Positions 53,401-64,000 of a DNA stretch of 64,000 nt are shown here, one piece after another. How positions within the stretch are numbered: the stretch's first letter is position 1; every line of letters begins with the position of its first letter. The stretch comes from Peromyscus leucopus (taxonomy: Eukaryota; Chordata; Mammalia; Rodentia; Cricetidae): NCBI RefSeq assembly GCF_004664715.2, contig NC_051075.1, positions 37,843,958 to 37,907,957 on the forward strand, given 5' to 3'. Made by a program: the position numbers and the translations under genes. A model generated the notes under the pieces. The model saw only the letters and a program-made list of their open reading frames with translations. It did no database searches and was not told the origin of the DNA.

Positions 53401-53594
53401 ACTTAACACAACACGCTATCTAAGCTGATAGTTAACACTGTTCACGATACCTTGCTTACATGAGGCCCTGAAATGCATATATTTCATCTGCTAGCTTCCT
53501 CCTTCCTCTGAATGCTTTCACTGGAGTACAACAGGTTTGTTTGTTTTTCTTTCTTTTTTTTTTTTTTTTTTTTGGCAAGTGTCTTCTTGATTGT

Positions 53595-53935
53595 TGTGGT
53601 TGTTTGAATATGAAATGTCTCCCACATCTCAAGTATCTGAATGCTTGGGCCCTGGTTGATGGGCAGGTTGTGGAATCCTCAGCAGGCAGAGTCTTGTTAG
53701 AGGAAGTAGGTTAGTGGGGGCCGGCCTTGAAGTTTTACGGTCTGGCCCCACTTCCTGTCCACTCTCTGCTTCCTGCCTGCAGATGTGATGTGACCAGCCA
53801 CTTCCGGTTCCTGCTGCTGTGTCTTCCTTGGCATGACAGTGTGAGCTCCTCATCGAAGGCTAGGATGAACCCTTCCTTCTTTAAACTGCTTCTCTTGTAG
53901 GTGTCTGGTCACAGCAACAAGAGCAGTCATTAGCA
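53595..53935 (+). mobile_element. Dispersed rodent repeat
   Basis: Starts 'GTTGTGGTTGTTTGAATATG' and ends 'GTCACAGCAACAAGAGCAGT', a common rodent arrangement. The class is not assigned. Confidence 0.5.
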
Positions 53936-55309
53936 CGAGTGTCTTCCATTTAGAACGATCACCTTCCACCTACTGCTATCTGTGTATTAAAATGAACTCT
54001 GGTTAACTAACAGCCAGTCTATTGGGGGGGGGGGAGTAGAAGAAGCCTAGAATATGTGTTATTTTGAGTCAAGAGAGACTGAAGAAGGAAGACAGGGATG
54101 TAGGGCAATAGAAAGGAGAGGGTGGAGGAAGTGGGGAAAGAATCAGGCTTGGAGCCCGAGGTAGCACTGTGGTGTTTAGTGACCCCGAAAGATCAATTAT
54201 CAGCTACAGGCCTGGCATGTTTGTAGCCCAGAAATCTAGGTAATGTTAATGCAAAACAACCAAACCAAACCAAACCAAACACACCTCACAGTTTTCATCT
54301 TAAAGGAACAAGAGATAGTTTATTCTGGAGCCATTTTGAGTGCCTGCAGCCCAGGAACACAGATTTTGGTTACCCCAAATTCCATGGTATATGGAAGTAG
54401 TTTCATAGTTTCGCAGAACAACAAAAGTCATAATAAATCAAGGCCAGTTTAAAGTACATTGGTATGTATATCAAGAGAGGCCATGACAGCAAGATGGGGG
54501 AAGATCTTCTGTAGGCCTAAGATGCCGACTGATGACATTTTTGGCTTTGGGGTTGGTAGAGGCCAGTGGGTCTGCTGAGTTAATAGATTCCAAAAGGTTT
54601 TTATCCATTAGTGACAAGGTGTTAGTTCTGACACAGAGGTGGGCAAGGAATGGCTGTTGGGAGGAGGGCTGAAAGTAGCCCAGGATAAGGGAGACTTTGG
54701 ACCTGTAACCTTCCAACCTCTCCACGGCACAGCTTGTAAAAGTCAGTCTCTACACACACACACACAGCTCTTTCTCCTTCACAGGGGTGTGACTTCCCTC
54801 GGGGTCTGATGCTGAAGAGCCAGAGAAAAAAGAAGTGACAGAGAAACTTCTTATGAAAGTTGCTGGGGGAAAAATACGAGGCCAGGTGTATGTGAGTGCA
54901 TGTGCGTGCATGTCCATGTGTTTAGTTCCACGATGAAAGACCCCAGGGTTTGTAAGACATTCTTATCATATCACTGAAGGGCGAGAAGTAAAATGGGCTT
55001 TAGCCCATCCTCCGTGGCTCTAGCTGGAGCTGTGGGTTTCAGCCTTCCTTTCCTCTCTCCCACACCACACTCTTCTTTCCTGCTTGCCCACCCACCTACC
55101 CTGTGGACTGCAAGCTGCAGGACCACATGTGGGGACAATGACATTATAGAGACTGTCAACAGTTCTCACAGTGGCATAAATCCTCCTGAGTCCGTCTGCC
55201 TCCACCCCCTCCCTCCCTCCACCCTTTCACCCGTCTATTTGTTACATCTCTCGGTGGTTTCCGTTCTTTGACTGAGCCCTACCCGGCACAAAAGGATAAG
55301 ATGGTGTGG

Positions 55310-55515
55310 AATGCTCCAGTGGATGGTGCCACACCCAGGAGTATGTAGGAAGCACAAATCAGACATGATGGGTTATTCAAAAAAAAAAAATGAAAGAAGA
55401 CACGATGTTGGGGGAGGTAGAAAGGTGGGGATGGATCGGGAAGGAGTTAGGGGGAAGGGTGGTGAATATGATCAAAATACATCATATGACAGTCTCAAGG
55501 AATTAATAGGTATAT
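55310..55515 (+). mobile_element. Rodent L1 (Lx-type) 3' UTR end
   Basis: 'CCAGTGGATGGTGCCACACC', a short A run, 'ATGTTGGGGGAGGTAGAAAG' and 'ATATGATCAAAATACATCAT' follow the order of Lx-type L1 3' UTRs, plus orientation. Confidence 0.7.
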
Positions 55516-55554
55516 GATGTACTTTTTAAAGGGGTGTGAAAACCATCTAATTCT

Positions 55555-56240
55555 AGAATAAGCAAATTATGTCTCCTTTGATGACAAGAACACTATGCAT
55601 ATAAATAATGCAAACCCCAAATCCACCCAGGTGCCACTTCACACCCACAAGGATGATACACTAAAGGAGGCAGACGGGAACACATGTTGGTAATATGTTG
55701 ACATTAGAATGCTTGAGTCTTGCTGGTGCCGCTGCTACAGAAGATGGTTACCCAGGGAGACAGAGTTACCCAATAACTTAGCAATTTATTCCTAGGTTTG
55801 CCCAAGACTACTAAAAAACACACAAAAGTGTTTATCCTGGCTGATGTGGAGGCAGTCCACCAAGGGATGAATGGATCCACAGAGTGGAAGACACTGGAAT
55901 TGAGAGAAAGGAGGAAGTCCCCACATACATGACTATGTAGACGAGCCTTAGAAGCACACAGAGTGGACGAAGCCGGATGCAGAAGGCTGCCTGTCCTGTG
56001 GCTCTAAGCAAATCAAATGTCCAGGACCAGAAAAGTGAATGAGTTGTTAGTGGCAGGGGAAAGCAGGAAGTAGAGAGTGACTGAGATGAACACGAGGTTT
56101 CTCTCCAGGGCGATGGGAAAGGTCCTCATTAGATGGCTGTGACGCTTGTTCAATGCAGTGACTATTCTAAAACCTACTAAACTGGTGACCTGTTTTTGGG
56201 GAAGTGATTCACATCTCCATAAAGCTATTACAAAAAAATG
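55555..56240 (+). mobile_element. Old L1M ORF2 end and 3' UTR
   Basis: 'GTGCCACTTCACACCCACAA', 'AAGGGATGAATGGATCCACA' and 'CAAATCAAATGTCCAGGACC' are decayed forms of the end of L1 ORF2 and the start of an L1M 3' UTR. Many frame breaks; not coding. Confidence 0.7.
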
Positions 56241-56654
56241 TAACGTGTCCCTGGTAAAACTAACAGGCTGAGATACGGGAAACCTAAAATGAGACTGGGC
56301 ATGTGGGAGGCTACCCTTTCCACGTGAGCTAGTGAAATCACAAAGCCTTGAAGTCCTTACTGCAAATACAGTCCTGCTCACTTAGAATGAAAATGGAGAT
56401 TGCTGGAAACCCTGGTGAGTTCACGCTGAAATAAATACCACCAAACCAACTATTGTGTGGTTGTACTAAGGTGTGAACGGATCTTGCACAATGTCCTTGT
56501 GGAGGAAAGAAAGCAAATTTAGCTAGATGAGTGTTTATTAAAAGGTTACAAGCTTGAAAATGGCAAAGGGGATGTGTGCGCGTGTGTGTGTTCTTCACGT
56601 GTGGTGCATGCACGTTAGTATGCGAATGCATGTACTGATGTATGTATGTGTGTG

Positions 56655-56888
56655 AGCAGGCCAAAGGGGGACTTGGGGTACCTTCCTCTGTTCTCCGTCT
56701 TACTGTCTTGAGACAGGGTCTCTTACGGAACTGGAAGCTCACTGGGGCCAAGCTGGTCCGCAACCTCTAAGGATCTGCTGTCTCTGCCCTTAATGTTGCG
56801 GTTATCAGCACACACCACCACGCCTGGCTTTTAACACGGTGCTAAGGATTTGAACTCTGGCTCTCATGCTTGCACGGGAAGCACTCTT
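56655..56888 (-). mobile_element. B4-type SINE, interrupted
   Basis: Reverse-oriented B4 ('GAGCAGGCCAAAGGGGGACT', 'CTTGAGACAGGGTCTCTTAC', 'CCACCACGCCTGGCTTTTAA'). It breaks at GGAAGCACTCTT and resumes at 57534 (ACCTACTGAGCC) after an L1 insertion. Confidence 0.85.
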
Positions 56889-56904
56889 TTTTTCCCAATT
56901 ATTA

Positions 56905-56941
<37 letters not shown>

Positions 56942-57521
56942 TTGGTTTTTTGAGACAGGGTTTCTCTGTGTAGCTTTGCGCCAATTATTATTTTTTTTTA
57001 TCAAGAGTTTTTTTATTCATTTTACATACCAACCACAGATTCCCCTGTCCTCCTTCCTCCCACCTTCCAGCCTTCCCCCCCAACCCACCCCCTATTCCCA
57101 CCTCCTCCAAGGCAAGGTCTCCTGTGGGGAGTCAGCAGAGCCTGGTACACTCAGTTGAGGCAGGTCCAGGCCCCTACTCCCTGCACCAAGGCTTTGCAAA
57201 GTGTCCCACCATAGGCACCAGGCTCCAAAAAGCCGGCTCATGCACTAGGGACGGGTCTGATCCCACTGCCTGGGAGCCCCCTATACAGTTCAAGCTAAAC
57301 AACTGTCTCACTTATCTAGAGGGCCTAGTCCAGTACCATGGGGGCTCCTCAGCTATTGGTCCACAGTTCATGTGTTTCCACTAGTTGGGCTAGTTGTCTC
57401 TGTACTTTTTCCAATCATGGTCTCGATATCCCTTGCTCATAGAATCCCTCCTCTCTCTCATCAACTAGACTCCTGGAGCTCGGCTTGGCACCCGGCTGTG
57501 GATCTCTGCATCTTCTTCACA
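56889..57521 (-). mobile_element. 5'-truncated L1 inserted in a B4, with target duplication
   Basis: Minus-oriented L1 3' UTR sequence ('TTACATACCAACCACAGATT', 'GGGAGCCCCCTATACAG', 'TCTCATCAACTAGACTCCTG') with its A-rich tail on the low-coordinate side. It is bounded by GGAAGCACTCTT at 56877-56888 and 57522-57533, a 12-bp target-site duplication typical of L1 target-primed insertion. Confidence 0.88.
56895..56991 (-). mobile_element. Truncated B1 inserted in the L1 tail, with (ATT)n
   Basis: B1 3' part in reverse ('TGAGACAGGGTTTCTCTGTG', 'TAGCTTTGCG') with an expanded (ATT)n tail at 56903-56942. CCAATTATTAT flanks it at 56895-56905 and 56981-56991, an 11-bp duplication. Confidence 0.85.
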
Positions 57522-57589
57522 GGAAGCACTCTTACCTACTGAGCCAAAGGTAAGTTTCAAAATAGCAAGAGGGCTGTAAAACACAGCAT

Positions 57590-57990
57590 TGGAATGGGAT
57601 TTTAGAAATGGAAGTGTTTAGTGGCTGCCAGGGGTAGGGGCAGGGTGGAGGTGGGTGGGACGGGTTGATTGTGAGCTAGATAAGGGGGCAACAGAAAGAA
57701 TACTTGTGAATTTGGACTATTTATTATCTTGACTGTTGTGGCTACACAAACTTGTAGAGGTGATAAAAATGTATCCAACAACATATACACAGAAGGGTTC
57801 AAGCAAAAGGCAACTGAATTAAATTAGTAGAATTTACCAATATCTACATTTAGCAATACTGTGAGACTGTGCTATTGTTTTGCAAAATGTTACCAGTGGG
57901 AGAAACTAAGAAATCCACCAAGGACTTTCTGTGTCCTATTTCTTACAATTGCATATGAATCGAAAACAAATATAACCTTGGTTTAAAAAG
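57590..57990 (+). mobile_element. Old L1M 3' UTR
   Basis: 'GTGGCTGCCAGGGGTAGGGG', 'TTATCTTGACTGTTGTGGCT' and 'TTCTTACAATTGCATATGAA' are decayed L1M landmarks in the right order. Confidence 0.7.
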
Positions 57991-57997
57991 AGAGTGG

Positions 57998-58112
57998 GCT
58001 GGCAAGATTGCTCAGTGAGGAAAGGTACTTAGCCATCTGAGTTTGGTTCCCAGGACCCACAGAGTGGAGAGAGAATCAACTCCTGCAAATTGTCCTCTGA
58101 CCACGGTAGACA
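57998..58112 (+). mobile_element. B2-superfamily SINE, interrupted
   Basis: 'GGGCTGGCAAGATTGCTCAG' head, 'AATCAACTCCTGCAAATTGT' and 'CCTCTGACCACGGTAGACA'. It breaks at 58112 and resumes at 58610 with its CA-rich tail. Confidence 0.8.
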
Positions 58113-58603
58113 TGTAGCAGGAATCTTAAAGAGTCTTATTAATAAAACAAACCTGAGCCAAGTATTAGGGTGAACTGGAAGATCAGAGAAGCAGAACAAG
58201 CCACAGCTACCTCACCTCGCCGGATCCTCAGCTGGTCTTGTTTCCTCAGACTGGAAGCCTCTGAGTCCTCATCCAGAATGGGTCTCAGCTGAACTGCTGC
58301 TCAAAAGCCTGAATGCTTAACCAGGCCAAATGCTTCTAGTTTCTGGTCCTCACACCTTATATACCTTTCTGCTTTCTACCACCAATCCCTGGGATTAAAG
58401 ATTTGCTTTCTGGGATTAAATGCGTGATGAGTCACCATGCCTGGCTGTATCCTTGAACACATGGATCTCTGCCTCTAGAATGCTAGGATTAAAGGCGTGT
58501 GCTACCACTGCCTATCCTCTATGTTTAATATTGTGGCTGCTCTGTCTCTGACCCCAGATAAGTTTATTAGCATGCACAATATTTGGGGGAATACAATACC
58601 ACA
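58113..58603. mobile_element. Solo LTR with 6-bp target duplication
   Basis: A 491-bp segment begins TGTAGCAGG and ends ATACCACA, giving TG...CA ends. It is bounded by TAGACA at 58107-58112 and 58604-58609. Its TATATA sequence (CCTTATATACC) and the 6-bp duplication suggest a class II (ERVK-like) LTR. No gag, pol or env sequence is attached. The interior holds two GGGATTAAA blocks like reversed B1. Confidence 0.75.
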
Positions 58604-58667
58604 TAGACATGCTGTGGCATGCCGGCATCTCTCCCAGGCTCACGCAAGCGTGAGTGCATACATACAT

Positions 58668-58668
<1 letters not shown>

Positions 58669-58709
<41 letters not shown>
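58669..58709 (+). repeat. (CA)n microsatellite
   Basis: About 20 CA units forming the tail of the interrupted SINE. Confidence 0.95.
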
Positions 58710-58712
<3 letters not shown>

Positions 58713-59179
58713 AAATAAGATGTAATAAAAAGTTAAGAGAGACAAGAGATCGCTTAGTCAGGAAAGTGATTGCCTTGCAAACATGAGGATCTGAGTTTGG
58801 TTCCCAGACCCTTTGTGCATTTCGTCACATACCAGGGAGGTGGAGCCCTGTAGATCCCCGGGGGTTGACTGACCAGCTTGCCTGGCCTTATCAATGAGTT
58901 TCAGGTGAGTGAGAGATGTGCTCTCTCTCTCTCTCAAATAAAATAAAAAAAGATGAGATGATACCTGCTCTGCACCTGTACACACATATCATGACATGTG
59001 TTTTCTCATGACAGTGAGCACATGAGAGAGAAAGAGAAAGAGAGAGAGACACTTCAAAAGCTAAAAGCCTAGTACTTAGTTTTGGTCTTCTGTTTTGCAC
59101 CAGAACCTCTCAGCTTTTTACACTCTCACAGAAGACCTGGGAGACTGCCAATAATAATCACATTTAGGATCAAGGAAGA

Positions 59180-59400
59180 AGCGTGTAGGTGTGGGCTGCC
59201 TAGAGCTGGAGCCCAGCTCTCCCATGCAATGTGTGTAACTCTGGCCATCTGAACCCTTGGTGCCTTGGTGTCCTTAGTAAACTGGGCTGACGAGAATGCC
59301 CACAGCATGGAGTCCCAGAGATGAACCAGCTCATCATACATGAGGTGTTTGCAACGGCACACTCCGAAGCACAGCAAGCACCCAGGACAGTGTTGTGTCT
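59180..59400 (+). mobile_element. MIR SINE
   Basis: 'TGGTGTCCTTAGTAAACTGG', 'CATCATACATGAGGTG' and 'GAAGCACAGCAAGCACCCAG' keep the MIR order. Confidence 0.55.
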
Positions 59401-60205
59401 TACACTGTCAAGTTCGAAAACAGTAACACTACAATAGGGTGAATAAAAGAAAAGAATGGTTGCCCCGAAAGGCACAGGATAAAGCGATCTCAAAGTGTCT
59501 GATGATAGGCATGGACAGAGTGTGTCACTGCTCACGTTCTGGCCGGTACCCCCTGGGGGACAGTAGTTACGCGGACGGTGCTGATGGCCTTGAGGCTCTG
59601 GGCCTTTTCACACCCAGCCCCTCTCTAGAATCCCCGGTTCCTTTCTCACTGAGCTGCTGTCCTGGCTTGCCCCCCCCCCACAAGGGTGGTCACCCCTCCA
59701 GGACTGCCTTCTTCTGACTCTGCTGCTGCATGCATTTGTCCCTTCTGTTCTCACCGGAGCTCCTGGGGATGGAGACAGGTGTCTGTATCAGACAGGCTGA
59801 TACAGACGAATGGACATAGCTTAGCAAAGCATTCTATGGATGATGTGGAGTCACTATCCCACTAAGGGCCCCCGGGAAGCTAACTGATTGCCTCTGCTTC
59901 TGTGTTCATGACACACCCAACAAGCTTGAGAGGTCTGGCCTTGAAGGACAAAGAAAAACAGGATGGGGTATGACTTAAGGGCCAGTGAGGTCTCATCTAG
60001 AAAAGACATGCGCATAGCCATCTGTATCTGGTAAGAAAATACCATGAGAAAGGTAACAAACACTAGGCAGAAACCCGGATCATTTTCTATTTTTACATTT
60101 GTTTGAAAAGGGAGAATATACTATAAGGACAAAACTTTCAATTGGGAGGGATATGATTTGAGGATAATTTTCTATACCATTCACAATGAAAGAACAATTT
60201 ATTTT

Positions 60206-60206
<1 letters not shown>

Positions 60207-60251
<45 letters not shown>
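60207..60251 (+). repeat. (GT)n microsatellite
   Basis: About 22 GT units. Confidence 0.97.
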
Positions 60252-60254
<3 letters not shown>

Positions 60255-60289
60255 GAGAGTTCCTGGAAAGAGGTTCTGTCGACAAAGAC

Positions 60290-60722
60290 TGAATGATTAA
60301 AACTCCAGTGACTGTGGACAGTTTGGAATGTTGCAGGTCCAGGGCCTAACTACAATTTTTTCTGGGCTACCTTTAGCTCCACTAAAGAGCCTTTCCCTGC
60401 CTACCTCTGAGTCAGACCCAACATCCTGAAAAAAGATAAAATCTGTTGGAATGTATGAACTTAGAAAATCCTATTCTCCTTCAATCAAAGGGCAATCAGG
60501 AGCCTATCTGCCTGGCTATGACCTGGCTCTTTAATGTTCTACCAATGTAGTTCTAAACTGCCTTGACTATTCTTTCTGGTTCTATTACCACAAAATCCCC
60601 ACGAAACAACTTCCACACTGGTAACCTAAATCTGCGTTCCTGGGCCATGGTCACTCATATTTGGCTTCAGAATAAACTATGTCTTAGTCCCTTTGAGCTA
60701 TGAGTTGTGGTTTTTGCATTGT
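60290..60722 (+). mobile_element. Possible LTR
   Basis: 'CCATGGTCACTCATATTTGG' followed by 'CTTCAGAATAAACTATGTC' looks like the polyadenylation region of an ERV LTR. Boundaries and family are uncertain. Confidence 0.35.
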
Positions 60723-62547
60723 TTATTCCAATTGAAGAATCCACTTTGCAAACCTTATATCTGTATGTTATATGCTCCCATCTAGATACCATAGGCGTTA
60801 GTTTTTTCTCTGATTGACATCTTGCTCCAAAATGTCATCTACGTCTACTCACCCTTGTTAAAGTTAAGACACTGAAAATACAGCCATACCAAATTATACT
60901 CACCAACTGCTTTACAGTAGAGGACTTTGGGGTTAGATGATTTTCCAGGAGCTTAGGGGGGAAACATTGCATTTTTTTTTTTTAAAAAAAAAAAAACAAT
61001 CTCTGCCTTTCGAATATTACATGCTCATGAGGTTCAGGCTGTGCTGAATGCAAAGGCCAGTCCTGGGGACTCCCCTCACGGGTCTCACAGACAGGAGCAT
61101 AGTCACTGTGACAGTCTAGGAAGGGAGCCATCAATCCTTTCCCCAGCTCAGTATCAGGATGCTGAGGGGGAGGTTTTCGTATTTTCTTCCTGAAGGGGTG
61201 CTGTTAGGAAAGCTCACATGTGTCTGTCTGTCTGCCCACTTATAAGATCCGTCCCCAAGTATATCCTGGGTGAAAGTCATTAGCTCATTACTATAAAGCC
61301 CAACACAACCCAGGCTCCGGTCTCGAGAAGCCAGAATTCCAGGAGGAGGAGCAAGCAGGCAAATGGACACCAAAGAGTGTTACGGTGTATGTGTTATTGT
61401 GACCGTTGGTGACTGAGTGTGGGCATGTGCAGTGTGTACACAAGGTGCCGAGGGGACAAGGCAAGAAGGCTCTCGTCTGGGGGTTAGGGTTTCAGAGAGG
61501 CCAAGAGAAGGAAACTCAGCAGGAAGAGGCAGAAAGGTAGGTGTCCTAGCCAGGTGGGGGCTGTGGGCAAGGCCGTGGGACGAGACGGAGCAGGGGTGTC
61601 TGGGAGCTTTTGTTCTTCACACCGGCACCGTCCCTAACTTATCAACTTTCTCAACTAGCAACCACACACGCTGTTCTTTGTTCTATTGTGCTGGCCCAGG
61701 GATGGTCTGGAATCCCATTAGCACAGCTCACCCGTGTCCAGGGGCTCCCCGAGGCAAGCCTTACAGCCAGGTCGAGCATCTATTCACCCTGAATGTTGAC
61801 TCCTTCGATGTGTTATCAGGTTAGCACACCACTATTTCAGAAAGCCTTGATGATTTCTGAGTTTGGCCTGAGTGGTTGAGGAACTTGAAAGCAAATGACT
61901 GGGTTGGATCCAGGACCTCTAAATTAGTACTCATCCCGTATCATATCATTTCCCAGAACATAGCTTGCATGAACACCACGACAGGCTTTTCATGGTCATT
62001 TACGTAGATGGAGAAGCTCCCATCAGGGCTCGCAGTGACTTGGAGCAGAATGAGGGTTTCTCAGCACAGTCACCTAAGTGCAGCCCTGCCTCCCAGACTC
62101 CCCACGCATGCATTCCAGTGCTGCTACAATGATGAGAGCAACTTGGAAATGCCTTAGGAGGACCGGTCCCTATGGCTTGTTCGTTTATTCCAACCAAGCA
62201 TGTGTGTATGATAATATAATATTAACACAGACGTTCCCACTATTATTTATAATAAAAAAAAGAGAGTCTGGCAGGAAGAGACTAAGGGTGAAAAGTCTCC
62301 ATCGGGAGACTGATAGGACCTGAGTTGACAGTTAAACAGAGTTACAAAGATCTGATGTCAGGAAACCTGCCCGTGGAAGACTGAGTTTTCCAGTGCTCAC
62401 ACCCATGTATTAATCCTTTCCTAAACGCACTTCCAAGAATATGACCCGTCATCAGGAGGGGTCTGTGTTCCCACTCCCTCAACCTGTTCCAACCCAAGAA
62501 ATGGGACAGAAATGAACCTACATGTCTTCTAAGTTTGGTCACAAATC

Positions 62548-62700
62548 TCCCTCCCCTCCCTCTCCTTCCCTCTCTCCCTTCCTCTCTCCCTCCCTCCCTC
62601 TCTCCCTCCCTCCCTCCCTCCTCTTCCTCCCTCCCTCCTCCCCTCTCTGCCTTCTCTCTCTTTCTTCACCCTCTGTTTTTCTTTCTTTCTTTTTTTTTTC
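62548..62700 (+). repeat. Polypyrimidine (CCCT)n-type tract
   Basis: About 150 bp of C and T with CCCT and CTTT blocks; purine-rich in TRIM9 pre-mRNA. Confidence 0.95.
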
Positions 62701-63085
62701 ATGGATGCTCCCACCATGAATTGAGCTGGATCACACCAACCTGCCAAGCCACATGAGTAATGAGCCCCTTGGAAACGGCTTCTCCTCCATCCTCCTCATG
62801 CCCTCAGCTGATTGTAACGCAGGCTAGGTAGTATCTGACTGCAAGCTCAAGGTGCGGCTTTCGGCAGAATCAGGCCTCCCGCTACCAGCTCAGCACCACG
62901 AGAGCGGATGCATTGGCTTTGGTCTCTGTAGATCCGATCACTAGACTGCGTACAGGTTTTGCCGGCCGTGGTGAGGAGCTCGACTTCAATTGTTGAGTGT
63001 GAGGAAAGAGTCACTGGGGAGTTTTGCTGACATAAAGGTATTATCCCACCTAGATAACTACGGAAAACCCCTGTCCCTAAATTTG

Positions 63086-63088
<3 letters not shown>

Positions 63089-63145
<57 letters not shown>
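63089..63145 (+). repeat. (TC)n microsatellite
   Basis: About 28 TC units. Confidence 0.97.
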
Positions 63146-63147
<2 letters not shown>

Positions 63148-64000
63148 TTGCTGCTCTTTCACCCTGGCTCTCTTTACCTCCTCTGCCTTCTCTTTCCCCT
63201 CCTTTCCTGCTGTTACTCTTGGTCCTCTTCTCCTTGGTCTGCCTTTGGCAGGGTGGCGAGAACAGAAGAACCCGACCAGCCGGCTGGAGGGTAAAGACGC
63301 CTAAAGCAGTTCTGCCTCTGGTGCTTGGCCGGAAACTGGAAATGACTTTGATCCTGTCGGGACTTCTGTCCCAGGTGGAGACCAGAGACGAAAGAAATGC
63401 TTAGGGTCATTGGTGTGTGGGCTGGGTTCTTGTCATCGTGTCTTTTTCCTGAGCAAACTAGTGAGCATCTTGGGGTGTGTTAGAAACTCCAGTCTAGACA
63501 GAGGGATGGAGAAGCTGGATGTCCCTCGTGGGAGGGACAATTGGAAGGCCAGCTCACCGCCAGCATGCCGCAGCCCAGTGAAGCCTTAGGAATCCCAGGA
63601 AGGGACTGTCCTTGCAGCCCTTTCTTGGAGTGGCCTCTGCTACACAGGAACCCATGCTTCCGTTCTCTTAAGTTCTTTCCTGTATTAGAATTCCTTTCTG
63701 AAAACTTGTCTTTCTCTTCGTAAACTTCATTCCTCAAGTTCTCAAGATGAGAGGACCTGGAAGCCACTGTCTGGGGTGGCTTTGGTGGCTGTGGACTGCT
63801 GGACCCCTAACTCATCATGTGACAATCAACGAAGGCAAAAAAAAAGCCTCCACTGTATTCAGGGTCCTGGGTTGTTCTTAGCTAAAACTATGGCAGTGGA
63901 GACAAATTATGCAGAGGAGTTTGGGATGGGTGAGATAAGAGCCAGCAGGCCTGGCCTGGAATGACTCCACTGCACACTGAAGGTGGGGGGATCTTACACA

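Overview
This is a vertebrate nuclear window from a rodent genome, most likely a cricetid (hamster, vole or deer-mouse group). The host call rests on many B1, B2/B3, B4 and ID SINEs and Lx-type L1 ends, and on young B1 copies with the cricetid-style 3' half (a 'GGCGCAAAACTACACAGAG' stretch). Compound (GT)n, (GA)n and (GGA)n microsatellites are dense, as expected for a rodent intron. There are no prokaryotic features.

One protein-coding gene can be supported. It lies on the minus strand and is TRIM9, a brain-enriched RING-type E3 ubiquitin ligase. Six intact internal coding exons are visible. In transcript order they are 39511-39416, 37419-37297, 27307-27197, 25937-25784, 17378-17221 and 13868-13730. 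They encode, without a break, the coiled coil, the COS box and the fibronectin type III domain (260 codons). All six have consensus AG/GT junctions and compatible phases. The last exon can read through its splice donor into 16 further codons and a stop at 13680-13682. About 1.9 kb of repeat-free sequence then leads to a poly(A) signal at 11804-11809. This is the layout of the short TRIM9 isoform that lacks the SPRY domain. The exon with the RING and B-boxes must lie beyond position 64000. No SPRY exon was found in positions 1-13680, so these probably lie beyond the low-coordinate end.

Layout by coordinate: 1-11784 is non-coding, being intron for the long isoform and 3' flank for the short one, with an MLT1-type LTR, SINEs and an 80-bp tandem duplication. 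11785-13868 is the short-isoform terminal exon. 13869-39415 holds five exons separated by introns of about 1.3 to 10 kb. 39512-64000 is part of the first intron; it holds a nested B4/L1/B1 insertion, a solo LTR inside a SINE, old L1M remnants and several repeat-free AT-rich blocks that may be conserved non-coding elements.

I did not find a new enzyme system. The most interesting signals concern TRIM9 RNA processing: the read-through terminal exon, a (UG)28 tract 98 nt before the FN3 exon, a G-run tract directly after the first splice donor, and inverted B1 copies flanking the COS exon. Repeat family names come from recalled consensus features and were not checked by search.
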